Origin: Bradyrhizobium lablabi
Lineage (GTDB): Bacteria; Pseudomonadota; Alphaproteobacteria; Rhizobiales; Xanthobacteraceae
Direction of reading: 5' to 3'
Assembly: GCF_018131005.1 (NCBI RefSeq)
Contig: NZ_JAFCJK010000002.1
Coordinates: 620,001-684,000 of the forward strand
Length of the DNA: 64,000 nucleotides
Shown here piece by piece: positions 53,735 through 62,603 of this stretch; within the stretch, counting starts at the first letter, position 1, and every line of letters starts with the position of its first letter. Under the pieces are notes generated by a model. The model saw only the letters and a program-made list of their open reading frames with translations. It was not told the origin of the DNA and searched no databases. The position numbers and the translations under genes were made by a program.

Positions 53735-53936
53735 TGCGGTTCTCCTGAAGACGTCGAGTGCCGGAAGAGCTTACACAAAGTGGATCAGCCCGGACAGCGG
53801 CGTTTCCCGCGAAGAATTGCGTCGGTCTAGAGAAACGCGGTAGCGCAGTCATTATCGGTCAGGCGCGCTCGTTGGCGACAAAGCCTTCGCCCCAAGGCTC
53901 GATGACTCGTTCGATAGTCTTAAGTCGCGGCCTCGC

Positions 53937-54290
53937 TCAATCCGAAGGTCCCACCCGTGAGCGCCACAACGCATCGAAAGTGTTAAGGTGAGTCGGCGGC
54001 AACTCTTGCGCGCCCAGATTGCCCGGTTTCTCTGTGAGGGCGGTTACAAGTTCTCTATTGGGCGACTGTGTCGACCCCTTCGCAGGCCACTCCAACGATG
54101 ATTTCGAAAGCATGGGCTTGCCCTCGTACCAGCATCTTCGTCCGTCGATGAGGCGCCAAGACCAATACGCGCGCGTATTTGAGGGCATCGCGGCGCTGCA
54201 CTGTTGTTTCGTATGTGCGGCTGGTGTTCCAATCAATAAAAACGCAGCCGTGCAAGAGGCTAAAATGATGACTGAAAATTGCTTGGTCAT
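53937..54290 (-). CDS. Secreted small protein with Cys and Trp-rich core
   Basis: 117 residues: signal peptide (FSVIILASCTAAFLLIGTPAAHT) and a conserved-looking core CSAAMPSNTRAYWSWRLIDG followed by RRCWYEGKPMLSKSSLEWP, with two Cys likely disulfide-bonded. I recall similar proteins in Bradyrhizobium; function unknown. It starts 8 nt after the stop of the 58-residue gene at 54299, so the two probably form an operon. Confidence 0.65.
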   Translation of the reverse strand: MTKQFSVIILASCTAAFLLIGTPAAHTKQQCSAAMPSNTRAYWSWRLIDGRRCWYEGKPMLSKSSLEWPAKGSTQSPNRELVTALTEKPGNLGAQELPPTHLNTFDALWRSRVGPSD

Positions 54291-54298
54291 CTGAGCAC

Positions 54299-54475
54299 TC
54301 AGAGACGACTTGGTTGCTGTAATCGGCTTACCGCTACTGCCAAATCGGGCCGATCAAGAACCTCCACCAATCTGGCGAGAATGCGCTCGTTGTCGTGGGG
54401 GCGGGGCTCAAGGTATTCGTTCAGTATGCCCAAGGCCTCGCTGACGGCCTGAAGTGCCAATTGTTGATCGGTCAT
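54299..54475 (-). CDS. 58-residue hypothetical protein
   Basis: 58 codons: MTDQQLALQAVSEALGILNE, then YLEPRPHDNERILARLVEVL and DRPDLAVAVSRLQQPSRL. Helical, charged, no signal. Codon usage looks like a real gene and the neighbour at 53937 follows within 8 nt. Below the usual size cut-off of gene callers. Function unknown. Confidence 0.55.
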   Translation of the reverse strand: MTDQQLALQAVSEALGILNEYLEPRPHDNERILARLVEVLDRPDLAVAVSRLQQPSRL

Positions 54476-54913
54476 CGCTTCTTACCCATTCGAGTTGATC
54501 GGGTGTCGCGCGCCTAAAGGAAAACTTAGCGATCAAGTCTTCTTTTAGACTTATCCCATCAAATTTTGTTTCAATCTGGGCACCGGTTGGGTTTGAGCTG
54601 GATTTGCGAGGTTTTGGCGTCGGAACGCCGTGCTTAGACCGCGAATGCGCCCGATATCGTCGGAAGGTCCGAATGCGGCCAAAAGCGGCCCTCATCGCCA
54701 GGTCGCATTTTCGACGATTGTTAAGTGAGTTGAGCCGATGGGACTGGAGGATTCCGCGATTCCCAGCGCGCATGGAAATCAAACAGGAGCGCGACTTCGC
54801 CCGGGCCTATGGGTGGGTAGGGGGCTTCGGTGGCGCGGCAGCTTCTCGAATCTTCACGCCGTGTCCGCTTCCCCGGTATAGAAGTGCTCAAGCGCCAATG
54901 CCGGGAAATGCCC
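54476..54913. other. No gene seen
   Basis: About 440 nt between divergent transcription units. Relatively AT-rich at 54520-54600, and it contains CGCCCGATATCGTCGGAAGG, a type of sequence I recall as a decayed intergenic repeat. No convincing frame on either strand. Confidence 0.4.
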
Positions 54914-55981
54914 ATGAAACCAAAAACCATCCGCGGGCCGGGATTGTTCATCAGTCAGTTCATCGGGGCTGAACCGCCATTTGACACATTGTCTGGCCTC
55001 GCGGAATGGGCGCAAGGGCTCGGCTTCAAGGCGCTGCAAATCCCCGTTTCGGACCCGCGCCTGAAGGATCTGGCGGATTTGCCAGACCGTGAGGCGATAT
55101 CGAAAATTGAAGCGGTGATGTCGAAGACTGGCCTGGACGTTAGCGAAATCGCCGCGCAGCGTTCAGGACAACTCCTAGCTGTTCACCCGGCCTATGACGA
55201 GACGATGGATGTTCTGGCCTCGCCCGATGTGCGTGGCCGTCCTGCCGCACGGCGGGAGTTGGCCGTCCAGGATTTGCGGTGGGCGATCGCGCGCGCGGCG
55301 GTCCTGGGCACCGGGAAGGTGGTGACGTTCTCAGGTGGGCTGGCGTGGCCCTACCTCTACCCCTATCCGCCGCGTCCCGCCGGGCTCGTCGAACGCGCAT
55401 TCGACGAACTCGCGCGGCGCTGGCGCCCGCTGCTCGACGAAGCCGACCGTGCCAATGTCGACCTTTGCTTCGAACTTCACCCCGGACAGGACCTCCACGA
55501 CGGCATCACCTTCGAGCGCTTCCTTGGCTGTGTCGATCATCATCCCCGCGTGAAGATCAACTACGATCCGAGCCACTTCCTGCTTCAGCAGATGGACTAT
55601 CTTGGCTTCATCGATCGTTATCACCAGCGGATCGGGGCCTTCCATGTCAAGGACGCCGAGTTCAGGCCAGGCGCAGCAAGTGGCGTGTATGGCGGCTATC
55701 AGGATTGGCTTGATCGACCCGGACGCTTCCGCAGCGTTGGTGACGGCCAGATCGACTTCGGCGGTATCTTCGACCGGCTGACAAGATACAGCTATGACGG
55801 CTGGGCTGTTCTGGAATGGGAGTGCTGTCTGAAGAATTCGAACGACGGGGCGCGGGAAGGGGCCCGGTTCATTGACGAGCACATCATTCGTGTGTCCGAA
55901 CGCTCGTTCGACGCTGCGCTCGGTGCATCCATGTCCGCGGACAGGATCGATCTCGCGCTGGGACTTGCGAGGCGCCCATGA
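54914..55981 (+). CDS. Sugar phosphate isomerase/epimerase (xylose-isomerase-like TIM barrel)
   Basis: 355 residues. AP-endonuclease-2/xylose-isomerase-like barrel: LCFELHPGQDLHDG carries the metal-ligand Glu, KINYDPSHFLLQQMDYLGFI a His/Asp pair, AFHVKDAEF the next His and Asp, and WAVLEWECC the last Glu. Enzymes of this family isomerise or epimerise sugars, inososes or keto-sugars; substrate not readable. The ATG at 54914 has GGGAA 7 nt upstream. Overlaps the next gene by 4 nt. Confidence 0.85.
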   Translation: MKPKTIRGPGLFISQFIGAEPPFDTLSGLAEWAQGLGFKALQIPVSDPRLKDLADLPDREAISKIEAVMSKTGLDVSEIAAQRSGQLLAVHPAYDETMDVLASPDVRGRPAARRELAVQDLRWAIARAAVLGTGKVVTFSGGLAWPYLYPYPPRPAGLVERAFDELARRWRPLLDEADRANVDLCFELHPGQDLHDGITFERFLGCVDHHPRVKINYDPSHFLLQQMDYLGFIDRYHQRIGAFHVKDAEFRPGAASGVYGGYQDWLDRPGRFRSVGDGQIDFGGIFDRLTRYSYDGWAVLEWECCLKNSNDGAREGARFIDEHIIRVSERSFDAALGASMSADRIDLALGLARRP

Positions 55982-57153
55982 CCAACCCCGTGCTGGCGGC
56001 ACTGGGGCGGCCGTTTCGTCTTGGCATTATCGGGGGCGCGCCGCCGTCCATGATCGGTCCCGTGCATCGTTTGGCCGCGATCATGGATCAGCGATTCGAG
56101 TTGGTGGCGGGCGTACTTTCCTCGCGTCCGGAGCGGTCGCGGGCAGAAGCTGTCGCAGCCGGCCTGCCCGAGGCGCGCTGCTACGGCAGCATCGAAGAGC
56201 TCATTGCCAAGGAGTGTGCGCGCGATGACGGCGTCGAGGCGCTCGCGATCATCACACCGAACGACAGTCACGCGCCGTATCTGAACCTTGCGCTCGCGGC
56301 GGCGCTTGACGTGATGATCGAGAAGCCGCTTTGCAATGACCTTCGCGAAGCCGAGACATTACGCGAAGCAGCGGCTTCCAGTGGTTGCGCTGTCGTCGTG
56401 ACGCACACCTATTCCGGTTATCCGATGGTGCGCGAGATGCGGGCGCGGTACCTTGCCGGGGACATCGGCACAGTCCGGCTGGTTCAGATCGAGTATCTCG
56501 CCGGTGGGCTTGCCACCGCGGTCGAGCTCGGGCCTGACGGCGACCAGCGCTGGCGGTTGAAGCCGGAGCGCAGCGGGCCGTCCCTGGTGCTCGGCGATAT
56601 CGGCACGCACGCGCACCATCTCGTCTCGTTTGTCACCGGGCAGCCGTTCGAGTCGGTCTCCGCCGATGTCGGCACGATCGTCCCGGGCCGCAAGGTGCAT
56701 GACGTGGCGCAGGTGCGCTTTCGCCTTGCCGGCGGTGCGCGCGGACATCTCGAGGTCAGCAATGCAGCGGCCGGCATGTCCAACCACATTCGACTGCGCG
56801 TCTATGGCGAGAACGGGCACATGGAGTGGCTGCATCGCAAGCACAATGAGCTCGCGATCGCCTCGCTCAGCGGCGAAGTTCGCATCATTGCGAGTGGCCA
56901 GCCGATGCTGACGCCCGATGCGCAGCATTCGTCACGGCTAATGCGTCCGGGTCACCCGGAGGGATTGCAGGAGGCCGTGGCTAATCTCTACTGCGGTCTG
57001 GCCGACATGATGCTCGTGCGCCGAGGTCATCCGACATCGGGTGCGCCGAGGCTGGTGCCGACAATTGACGACGGCGTGGCCGGCCTTGCCTTTGTGATGG
57101 CATGTCTGGAAAGCTCGGCGCGGGACGGAGCGTTGGTTCGGCTGGATAGATGA
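55978..57153 (+). CDS. Gfo/Idh/MocA-family oxidoreductase
   Basis: 391 residues. NAD(P)-dependent sugar or inositol dehydrogenase: Rossmann start (FRLGIIGGAPPSMIGPVHRLAA), the family motif MIEKPLCND with the catalytic Lys, and GDIGTHAHHLVSFVTG, whose His residues lie in the active site. It begins in the stop of the epimerase gene (ATGA), so the two proteins very likely act on the same sugar. Substrate unknown. Confidence 0.88.
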   Translation: MTNPVLAALGRPFRLGIIGGAPPSMIGPVHRLAAIMDQRFELVAGVLSSRPERSRAEAVAAGLPEARCYGSIEELIAKECARDDGVEALAIITPNDSHAPYLNLALAAALDVMIEKPLCNDLREAETLREAAASSGCAVVVTHTYSGYPMVREMRARYLAGDIGTVRLVQIEYLAGGLATAVELGPDGDQRWRLKPERSGPSLVLGDIGTHAHHLVSFVTGQPFESVSADVGTIVPGRKVHDVAQVRFRLAGGARGHLEVSNAAAGMSNHIRLRVYGENGHMEWLHRKHNELAIASLSGEVRIIASGQPMLTPDAQHSSRLMRPGHPEGLQEAVANLYCGLADMMLVRRGHPTSGAPRLVPTIDDGVAGLAFVMACLESSARDGALVRLDR

Positions 57154-57172
57154 ATTCGGAGCGCGGTGGGCG

Positions 57173-57844
57173 ATGGCGACAATACTGGTGACGGGGTGCG
57201 ATACAGGACTTGGCGCCGAGTTCGCCCGGCAATATGCGAAGGACGGGCATCGCGTCATTGCGACCTGCCTCGATCCGGCCGCGGACAAGGAAACTTCGGC
57301 CACTACAGGCAATATCGAGGTGGAGAAGCTCGACGTCACCGATCATGCCGCGATTGAGGCCCTGTCACGGCGGCTCAAGCACGATGAAATCGACATTCTC
57401 CTGAACAACGCGGGTATCGGTCGGCCACACCCGCCATTCGGCGAAACCGATTACGTGCTCTGGCAGCGCATTCTCCAGACCAATTTGATCGGGCCGATGA
57501 AGATGGCGGAATGCTTCGTCGAGCAGGTTGGCCGAAGCGAATTGAAGATGATGGCTTTCGTGTCGAGCCGAATGGGTTCGATCGCGTTGAACAACTCCGG
57601 CGGATCATATGCCTACCGCTCGAGCAAGGCCGGCTTGAACATGATTGTAAAGACCTTGGCCGTGGATCTCGCACCTCGCCACATCTGTGTCCTTGCGCTG
57701 CATCCCGGCTGGGCGGCCACGGAACCGGGGGGCCGCGTGGCGGTGGCGGAAAGTGTCGCCGGTATGCGCGGCGTCATGCAACGCGCCGGCCGGCACCACA
57801 CCGGCAGCTTTGTCACCTATCATGACCAACCGCTGCCCTGGTGA
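57173..57844 (+). CDS. Short-chain dehydrogenase/reductase
   Basis: 223 residues. Classical SDR: cofactor motif TGCDTGLGAEFA, NNAG, active-site Ser in MAFVSSRMGS and Y-x3-K in YRSSKAG, then LHPGWAATEPGG. Short C-terminal end. 19 nt after the oxidoreductase gene; third gene of the sugar unit, converging on the transporter operon. Substrate unknown. Confidence 0.85.
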   Translation: MATILVTGCDTGLGAEFARQYAKDGHRVIATCLDPAADKETSATTGNIEVEKLDVTDHAAIEALSRRLKHDEIDILLNNAGIGRPHPPFGETDYVLWQRILQTNLIGPMKMAECFVEQVGRSELKMMAFVSSRMGSIALNNSGGSYAYRSSKAGLNMIVKTLAVDLAPRHICVLALHPGWAATEPGGRVAVAESVAGMRGVMQRAGRHHTGSFVTYHDQPLPW

Positions 57845-57861
57845 TGCCTGACGCTACCGCC

Positions 57862-58275
57862 TCACTTGCCGGTTTCGGCGGCGGAAAGCTGAAGCGGACG
57901 CTTTAAGCTGATGTCTTCCGATTGGAAGTAAAGCCGAACTGGAATGCGGGAACGGCCGACGCCGGCCTTCTCCGCGCTGAGTTGAATGTTGTGCGACGGA
58001 TTGCTGGCGAATTCGAACGACCCGTCGGCCTTGGTCTGCGTGGAAGCCTGCTCGACAAATGTCGTGAAATTGAACACCCACAGCTTGACCTCTGCGCCTT
58101 CGACCGGCGCGCCCTTGGCGTCAACCACGCGTCCCGCGACCGTGCCGTGATTGTGGGTGAAGACCCAGGCGTTCCAGACGATCGCGATGATCCCGATACC
58201 GCCCGGCACGAGGACGAAGCGGTTGAACAGCCATCGCTTCCACCGCGGTCTGGCAAGGTCTTCCTCGAGGCTCAT
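57862..58275 (-). CDS. Single-TM protein with carboxypeptidase-regulatory-like domain
   Basis: 137 residues: a basic cytoplasmic N-terminus (EEDLARPRWKRW), one transmembrane helix at about 22-41 (VLVPGGIGIIAIVWNAWVF), then a periplasmic beta-sandwich of the CarboxypepD_reg/CNA-B look (GTVAGRVVDAKGAPVEGAEV, TKADGSFEF). Its ATG lies within the stop of the MalG-type permease gene (4-nt overlap), so it is made with the transporter. Not a standard ABC component; a permease-associated factor or a glycan-binding protein is possible. Confidence 0.75.
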   Translation of the reverse strand: MSLEEDLARPRWKRWLFNRFVLVPGGIGIIAIVWNAWVFTHNHGTVAGRVVDAKGAPVEGAEVKLWVFNFTTFVEQASTQTKADGSFEFASNPSHNIQLSAEKAGVGRSRIPVRLYFQSEDISLKRPLQLSAAETGK

Positions 58276-59087
58276 CCCTTGGTCGCTCCGGTGGTCAACC
58301 CCTGAACGAATTCCTTCTGCGCGAGCAGGAACAGCAGGATGCCGGGGGCCAGCACCATGATGCAGAACGCGTAGAGCGCACCCGTGGTGTCCTCCTGGTA
58401 GGATATGAAGCGCGCCAATCCGAGCGGCAATGTCTGCATGTCCTGCGATCGCGTCGCGATGAGCGGCCACATGAAATTGTTCCAGGACCAGATAAAGGAG
58501 AGGATTACGTTGGTCGCCACCGCCGCCTTGGCGAGCGGCATCATTACCTTCCAGATGATCAGCCACTCCGACAATCCGTCAACGCGCGCGGCGTCGAGCA
58601 GCGATCGCGGCACCGCGTCGAAGCTCGCCTTGAACACGAAGATGCAGATAATCGTCGAGAACATTGGTAGCGCGAGCCCGAGATAGGAGTCGAGCAGGCC
58701 GAGTTTTCCGGTGATCAGATAGGCCGGAATGATCGTCGCCTGGAACGGGATCATCATGCAGGACAGGAAAAGCATCAGCACGATCTGCTTGCCGGCGAAT
58801 GCCTGGGTCAACGAATACCCGGCCATTGCATTCAGAACGACGTTCGCAATGATCGTCAGGACGGAGACGACCACGCTGTTGAGGAAGTATCGCGCAAACG
58901 GAATCGCGTACCAGACGTCGACGTAATAGAAGAGATGCGGATCACGCGGGATGATGCTCGGCGGATAGGAAAAGATGTTCTCTCCGGATACCGATGTCTT
59001 GAGCACCCAGTAGAACGGCACCAGCATGACGAAGCAGGCCGCGATCAGTACCAGGTGAATGGGCCAGTGGCGCCGCTGCCTGGCCAT
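58272..59087 (-). CDS. Sugar ABC transporter permease (MalG type)
   Basis: 271 residues with six predicted membrane helices and the EAA loop (SLLDAARVDGLSEWLIIWKVMMPLAKAA) that contacts the ATPase. CUT1-family carbohydrate importer. Start shares one base with the stop of the upstream permease; its own stop overlaps the single-TM gene by 4 nt. Confidence 0.93.
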   Translation of the reverse strand: MARQRRHWPIHLVLIAACFVMLVPFYWVLKTSVSGENIFSYPPSIIPRDPHLFYYVDVWYAIPFARYFLNSVVVSVLTIIANVVLNAMAGYSLTQAFAGKQIVLMLFLSCMMIPFQATIIPAYLITGKLGLLDSYLGLALPMFSTIICIFVFKASFDAVPRSLLDAARVDGLSEWLIIWKVMMPLAKAAVATNVILSFIWSWNNFMWPLIATRSQDMQTLPLGLARFISYQEDTTGALYAFCIMVLAPGILLFLLAQKEFVQGLTTGATKG

Positions 59088-60025
59088 CAGTCGTACTCCA
59101 CAGCGCCGACATTGCCGCCCGAGAGGCGGTTGGCGCCCCAGGTCACGGCCAGCAGCAGCAGAAAGAAGACGACCGTGATCGCCGCCGCATAGTCGAAGCG
59201 GGTCTGATTGAAGGCGAGCTTGTAGATGTAGGTCACGAGGATTTCGGTAGCGTGGCCGGGGCCACCATTGGTCATGACATAGATGAGGTCGAAGCTCGTG
59301 ACCGAATTGAGCATGCCGATCACGAAGCAGAGGAAGAGCGAGGGTCGGAGCAATGGCAGCGTGATGCGCAGGAAGCGGCGGAACGAGTTCGCGCCGTCGA
59401 TTTCTGCCGCTTCATAAAGATTTCCGGGAATGGTTTGGAGCCCGGTCAGGATGATGATCATGTAGAACCCGAGCATCTGCCAGATATTGGCGGCAATCAC
59501 GCAGGGCAGTGCCCAGGTGAAGGAGTTGAGAAATGGGATGGGCTGGTCCGTCAGATGCAGGGATCGTGCGACGTAGTTGATCAGGCCGACGCGCTCATCG
59601 AACATCCATCGCCAGATGATCGCGACTGCGACCGTCATGAGTGGATAGGACAGGAAGATCAGGGTACGGTAGACATCGCGCCCGCGGATGTTGGAATTCA
59701 CCAGCAGCGCGAGCCCGAGCGCGATGGCGATGCCGAGCGGGGCGGAGGCGATGATTCCCAGCGTGTTCCACAGCGCCTGCCAGAATACGTCATCATCCTG
59801 GAACATCTCCCGGTAGTTGTCGAAGCCGATGAAGACAGCGGGCTTCAGTGGCGACCAGGCCTCGAAGGAGAGCAGCACGTTCCAGGCGAGCGGCAGTATG
59901 CGATAGAGCAGGAAAATCACGAGAGACGGCGCAAGGAAGCTCCAGATCAGCACGGCCTTGCGCGTCGATCGGCGCTCGGTGAAGCGTGACCGCGCGACTG
60001 AGCTGTCCATTGCCGTCACCGACAT
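59087..60025 (-). CDS. Sugar ABC transporter permease (MalF type)
   Basis: 312 residues with about six helices and the EAA loop (LYEAAEIDGANSFRRFLRITLPLLRP). The ATG at 60025 is chosen because AGGGA lies upstream; a GTG at 60046 would add seven residues. 60 nt after the binding-protein gene. Confidence 0.92.
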   Translation of the reverse strand: MSVTAMDSSVARSRFTERRSTRKAVLIWSFLAPSLVIFLLYRILPLAWNVLLSFEAWSPLKPAVFIGFDNYREMFQDDDVFWQALWNTLGIIASAPLGIAIALGLALLVNSNIRGRDVYRTLIFLSYPLMTVAVAIIWRWMFDERVGLINYVARSLHLTDQPIPFLNSFTWALPCVIAANIWQMLGFYMIIILTGLQTIPGNLYEAAEIDGANSFRRFLRITLPLLRPSLFLCFVIGMLNSVTSFDLIYVMTNGGPGHATEILVTYIYKLAFNQTRFDYAAAITVVFFLLLLAVTWGANRLSGGNVGAVEYD

Positions 60026-60085
60026 CGGCTTTCCCTGGTGCACCACGACGCCGCGCCGCGCGGCATCGTGGCGATTGTCTTGATC

Positions 60086-61336
60086 TTACGACCTGCGCAG
60101 AACGCGGGTGACGGCGCGTTCGGCGTCCGCGAGCGCCGTCTTGGCTTCCTTGCGGCCGAGAACGGCGTTCTGGAATTCCGGCCAGAAGGCTTCCTTGATC
60201 TGCGCATCGTTTGCAAGCGGCCAGTTACCGGTCATTTTATCGGTATGCTCGAGCTGCGTCTGCAGAACAGCATAAGCGAGCGGATCGTCGGACTTCACCG
60301 ATTCCAGCCCGGCCTTGTCTGCCTCGGTGTTCGCCGTTAGCACGCGGCGGATCTGGGCAAGCCGGGTGGCCAATTTCACGCTGGTCATGTGCTTAACAAG
60401 CGCGAAAGCCAGTTCGGGGTTCTTCGAGCTCTTCGAGATACCAAAGCCATGGTTTGTCGGCGTCGACCAGTCGCCGGGTGCTTGGGTCGCGCCGAGCGTA
60501 TCCGGATTGATCCAGCGTCCCTGACCCTTGACGAAGAAGTAGGAAGCTGAATGCGCCTGCAGCATGCCGACCGTGCCGGATGCGAACGCGCCGTTGGGCT
60601 CGACCCAGCGGCCCGTCCATGCGATCTTGTTGATCGCGCCCGCGGCTGTCGACTTGGCGAGCCGATCGAGCAGTGCGGCGGCAGCCGGAGTGTTGAAGGC
60701 AGGCTTCTTGTTGTCGGGCGTCAAGAGCTCGATCCCGTTCATCTTCATGAGCGGCCAATAAAGCCAATCAAAATTCAGCGTCAGGAAGCCGGTCTTCTCT
60801 CCGTTGCTCATCGTCTGCGAGAAGGAGAGCAGTTCGTCGAATGTCCTGGGTGGTGCAGCGAGTCCGGCCTCCTTGAACATCGTCTTGTTATAGTAGAGCA
60901 GGGTCTTCGCGACGTAGAACGGGACCAGATAGTTCTTCTTCTCGTAGACGAAGGAGGACATGTAGTCCGGGTTGAACAGTTTCACGAATGCGGGATCGTT
61001 CTGGAAGTAGGGTGTCAAGTCGAGCAGTGCGCCGTTTGCCGCCCACTCCACCCACAGCGCACCCTGAATGTCGATCACGTCGGGCGCGGTGCCCGCGACC
61101 AATTGGGTCTGATAGAAGGCCGGGAGATCCGGCCCCTTCTTGTCGAGCCATTCGATCTCGACGCCGGGATTGGCCTTCTTGAACTCCTCAAACTCCTCTT
61201 TGAAGAGGGCTTCCTGGTCTGCGATGTTCCAGGTCAGGATGCTGAGCTTCTTATTCGACTGTGCCCGCAGGTAAGCGGGCATTGCCAGTGTCCCGGCCAC
61301 GGTCAAGCCCGTTTTGAGAACGGTCCTGCGATCCAT
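60086..61336 (-). CDS. Sugar ABC transporter substrate-binding protein
   Basis: 416 residues. Extracellular solute-binding protein family 1. The N-terminus MDRRTVLKTGLTVAGTLAMPAYLRAQ has a twin-arginine-like RRTVLK motif and cleavage near RAQ. Core text KLSILTWNIADQEALFKEEFEEFK and FVPFYVAKTLLYYNKTMFKEAGL is typical. GGGAGGA lies 4 nt before the ATG. First gene of the operon running down to 57862, controlled by the divergent LacI-family gene. Confidence 0.93.
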   Translation of the reverse strand: MDRRTVLKTGLTVAGTLAMPAYLRAQSNKKLSILTWNIADQEALFKEEFEEFKKANPGVEIEWLDKKGPDLPAFYQTQLVAGTAPDVIDIQGALWVEWAANGALLDLTPYFQNDPAFVKLFNPDYMSSFVYEKKNYLVPFYVAKTLLYYNKTMFKEAGLAAPPRTFDELLSFSQTMSNGEKTGFLTLNFDWLYWPLMKMNGIELLTPDNKKPAFNTPAAAALLDRLAKSTAAGAINKIAWTGRWVEPNGAFASGTVGMLQAHSASYFFVKGQGRWINPDTLGATQAPGDWSTPTNHGFGISKSSKNPELAFALVKHMTSVKLATRLAQIRRVLTANTEADKAGLESVKSDDPLAYAVLQTQLEHTDKMTGNWPLANDAQIKEAFWPEFQNAVLGRKEAKTALADAERAVTRVLRRS

Positions 61337-61415
61337 CAAGTCCTCCCTGATCCTTTGGCGGGGGCGATCTTGGTGCCGTCCCTTCCGTCGGCGCCTGGGC
61401 GCCCTTGGGCGCGAA

Positions 61416-61429
61416 TGTTAGCGCTTGCA
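61416..61429. promoter_or_regulatory. LacI-family operator near the transporter operon
   Basis: TGTTAGCGCTTGCA: ten of 14 positions are symmetric around AGCGCT, with the same outer TG/CA as the perfect site at 61505. It lies 80 nt before the binding-protein start, where it could repress that promoter. Confidence 0.55.
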
Positions 61430-61504
61430 GACAGGTGGTCAAGGGGAGACCCGTTGCATTGAAATTACCTGAATTCTGTCTGCACCTTTCGGTTGACAGG
61501 TGTG

Positions 61505-61518
61505 TGAAAGCGCTTTCA
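61505..61518. promoter_or_regulatory. LacI-family operator near the regulator gene
   Basis: TGAAAGCGCTTTCA is a perfect 14-bp palindrome with the central CG typical of LacI-family sites. It lies 36 nt before the regulator ATG, probably over its promoter, allowing autoregulation. Centre-to-centre distance to the second site is 89 bp. Confidence 0.7.
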
Positions 61519-61553
61519 TTCTGGTGCGGTTTGGTGCTGCTGCTGCATGGACG

Positions 61554-62591
61554 ATGGCGGAAACACAATCTTCGAAGCGAGACCGTGCCCCCGTGCCTCG
61601 CTCGCGCATGGCGGATGTCGCGCGTCTGGCCGGTGTATCCACGGCGACCGTGTCCCGCGCGCTTCGTCAGCCCGAGATCGTCTCTCCGGAGATGCGCAGC
61701 CGTATCGATGAGGCCATCGAACGGCTGTCCTACCGGCGCAATCTCGTAGCGGGCGCACTTGCCAGCGCGAGCAGCATGACGGTTGGCGTGATCATCCCGT
61801 CGATCATCAATTCTTTCTTCGCTGCGACCATCGAAGCGCTCGAGGAGGGAATGGCGGGAAGCGGATATCAATTGATGCTCGGCAATACCGGCTACTCGCC
61901 CGAGGTTGAGCGGCAGCTCGTGTCTTCATTCCTGGCGTGGTCTCCCGCGGCGATGGTGCTGACCGGGCGTCGTCATGAAAGCGAGACCGTGCGCGCGCTG
62001 CTGATGAGCCGCATCCCGGTGCTCGAGATGTGGGAGCTGTCTGATCATCCCGTCGACATGATCGTCGGCTTCTCGCATCGTTCGGTCGGCCAGATTGTCT
62101 TGCGCCATTTTGCCGAGCGGAACGCGTGCAGGCTGGGCTTCATCGGCGCCTATATGGACAAGGACTACCGCACTGCCGATCGGCATGCCGGGTTCGTCGA
62201 GACAGCCGTGCAGGCGGGTTACGCGGCACCGGTCGAAATCCGGTTGCCGGAGCGAGCCAGCGCGATGGGCGGAGCACATGGCCTGAGGGAGCTGATGGCA
62301 CGCGATCCCAAGGTCGATGCCGTGTTTTGCAGCAACGATATGATTGCGCTGGGAGCGCTGTTCGAGGCGAGGCGGCTTGGGCTGAATGTTCCTTCGCAGT
62401 TGAAGATCTGCGGCTTCGGCGATCTCGAGTTCGCGGCGGCCTGCGAACCACCGCTCTCGACTGTACGACCGCCCGGCCGCCAGATCGGCTTCCAGATTGC
62501 GAAGCTGCTGCGGGCTCGGCTGGAAGGCTCTATTGACGCCGGCGGCTGCTTCGACCTGGGTGTCGAGCTGGTGCCGCGCGCGAGCACCTGA
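61554..62591 (+). CDS. LacI-family transcriptional regulator
   Basis: 345 residues. N-terminal HTH (RMADVARLAGVSTATVSRAL and hinge RNLVAGALAS), then a periplasmic-binding-protein-like sensor domain (MTVGVIIPSIINSFFAATIE, AVFCSNDMIALGALFEARR). Probably represses the adjoining sugar genes until a ligand binds. The ATG at 61554 is 36 nt from the perfect operator; no strong ribosome site, and earlier in-frame starts would run through the operator. The ATPase gene follows 12 nt later. Confidence 0.92.
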   Translation: MAETQSSKRDRAPVPRSRMADVARLAGVSTATVSRALRQPEIVSPEMRSRIDEAIERLSYRRNLVAGALASASSMTVGVIIPSIINSFFAATIEALEEGMAGSGYQLMLGNTGYSPEVERQLVSSFLAWSPAAMVLTGRRHESETVRALLMSRIPVLEMWELSDHPVDMIVGFSHRSVGQIVLRHFAERNACRLGFIGAYMDKDYRTADRHAGFVETAVQAGYAAPVEIRLPERASAMGGAHGLRELMARDPKVDAVFCSNDMIALGALFEARRLGLNVPSQLKICGFGDLEFAAACEPPLSTVRPPGRQIGFQIAKLLRARLEGSIDAGGCFDLGVELVPRAST

Positions 62592-62603
62592 GACGGGGTG
62601 GTG

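Noticed and set aside
54408..54782. 124-codon minus-strand frame
   Set aside because: Overlaps the better-supported 58-residue gene in another frame and is Arg/Ser-rich without a domain.
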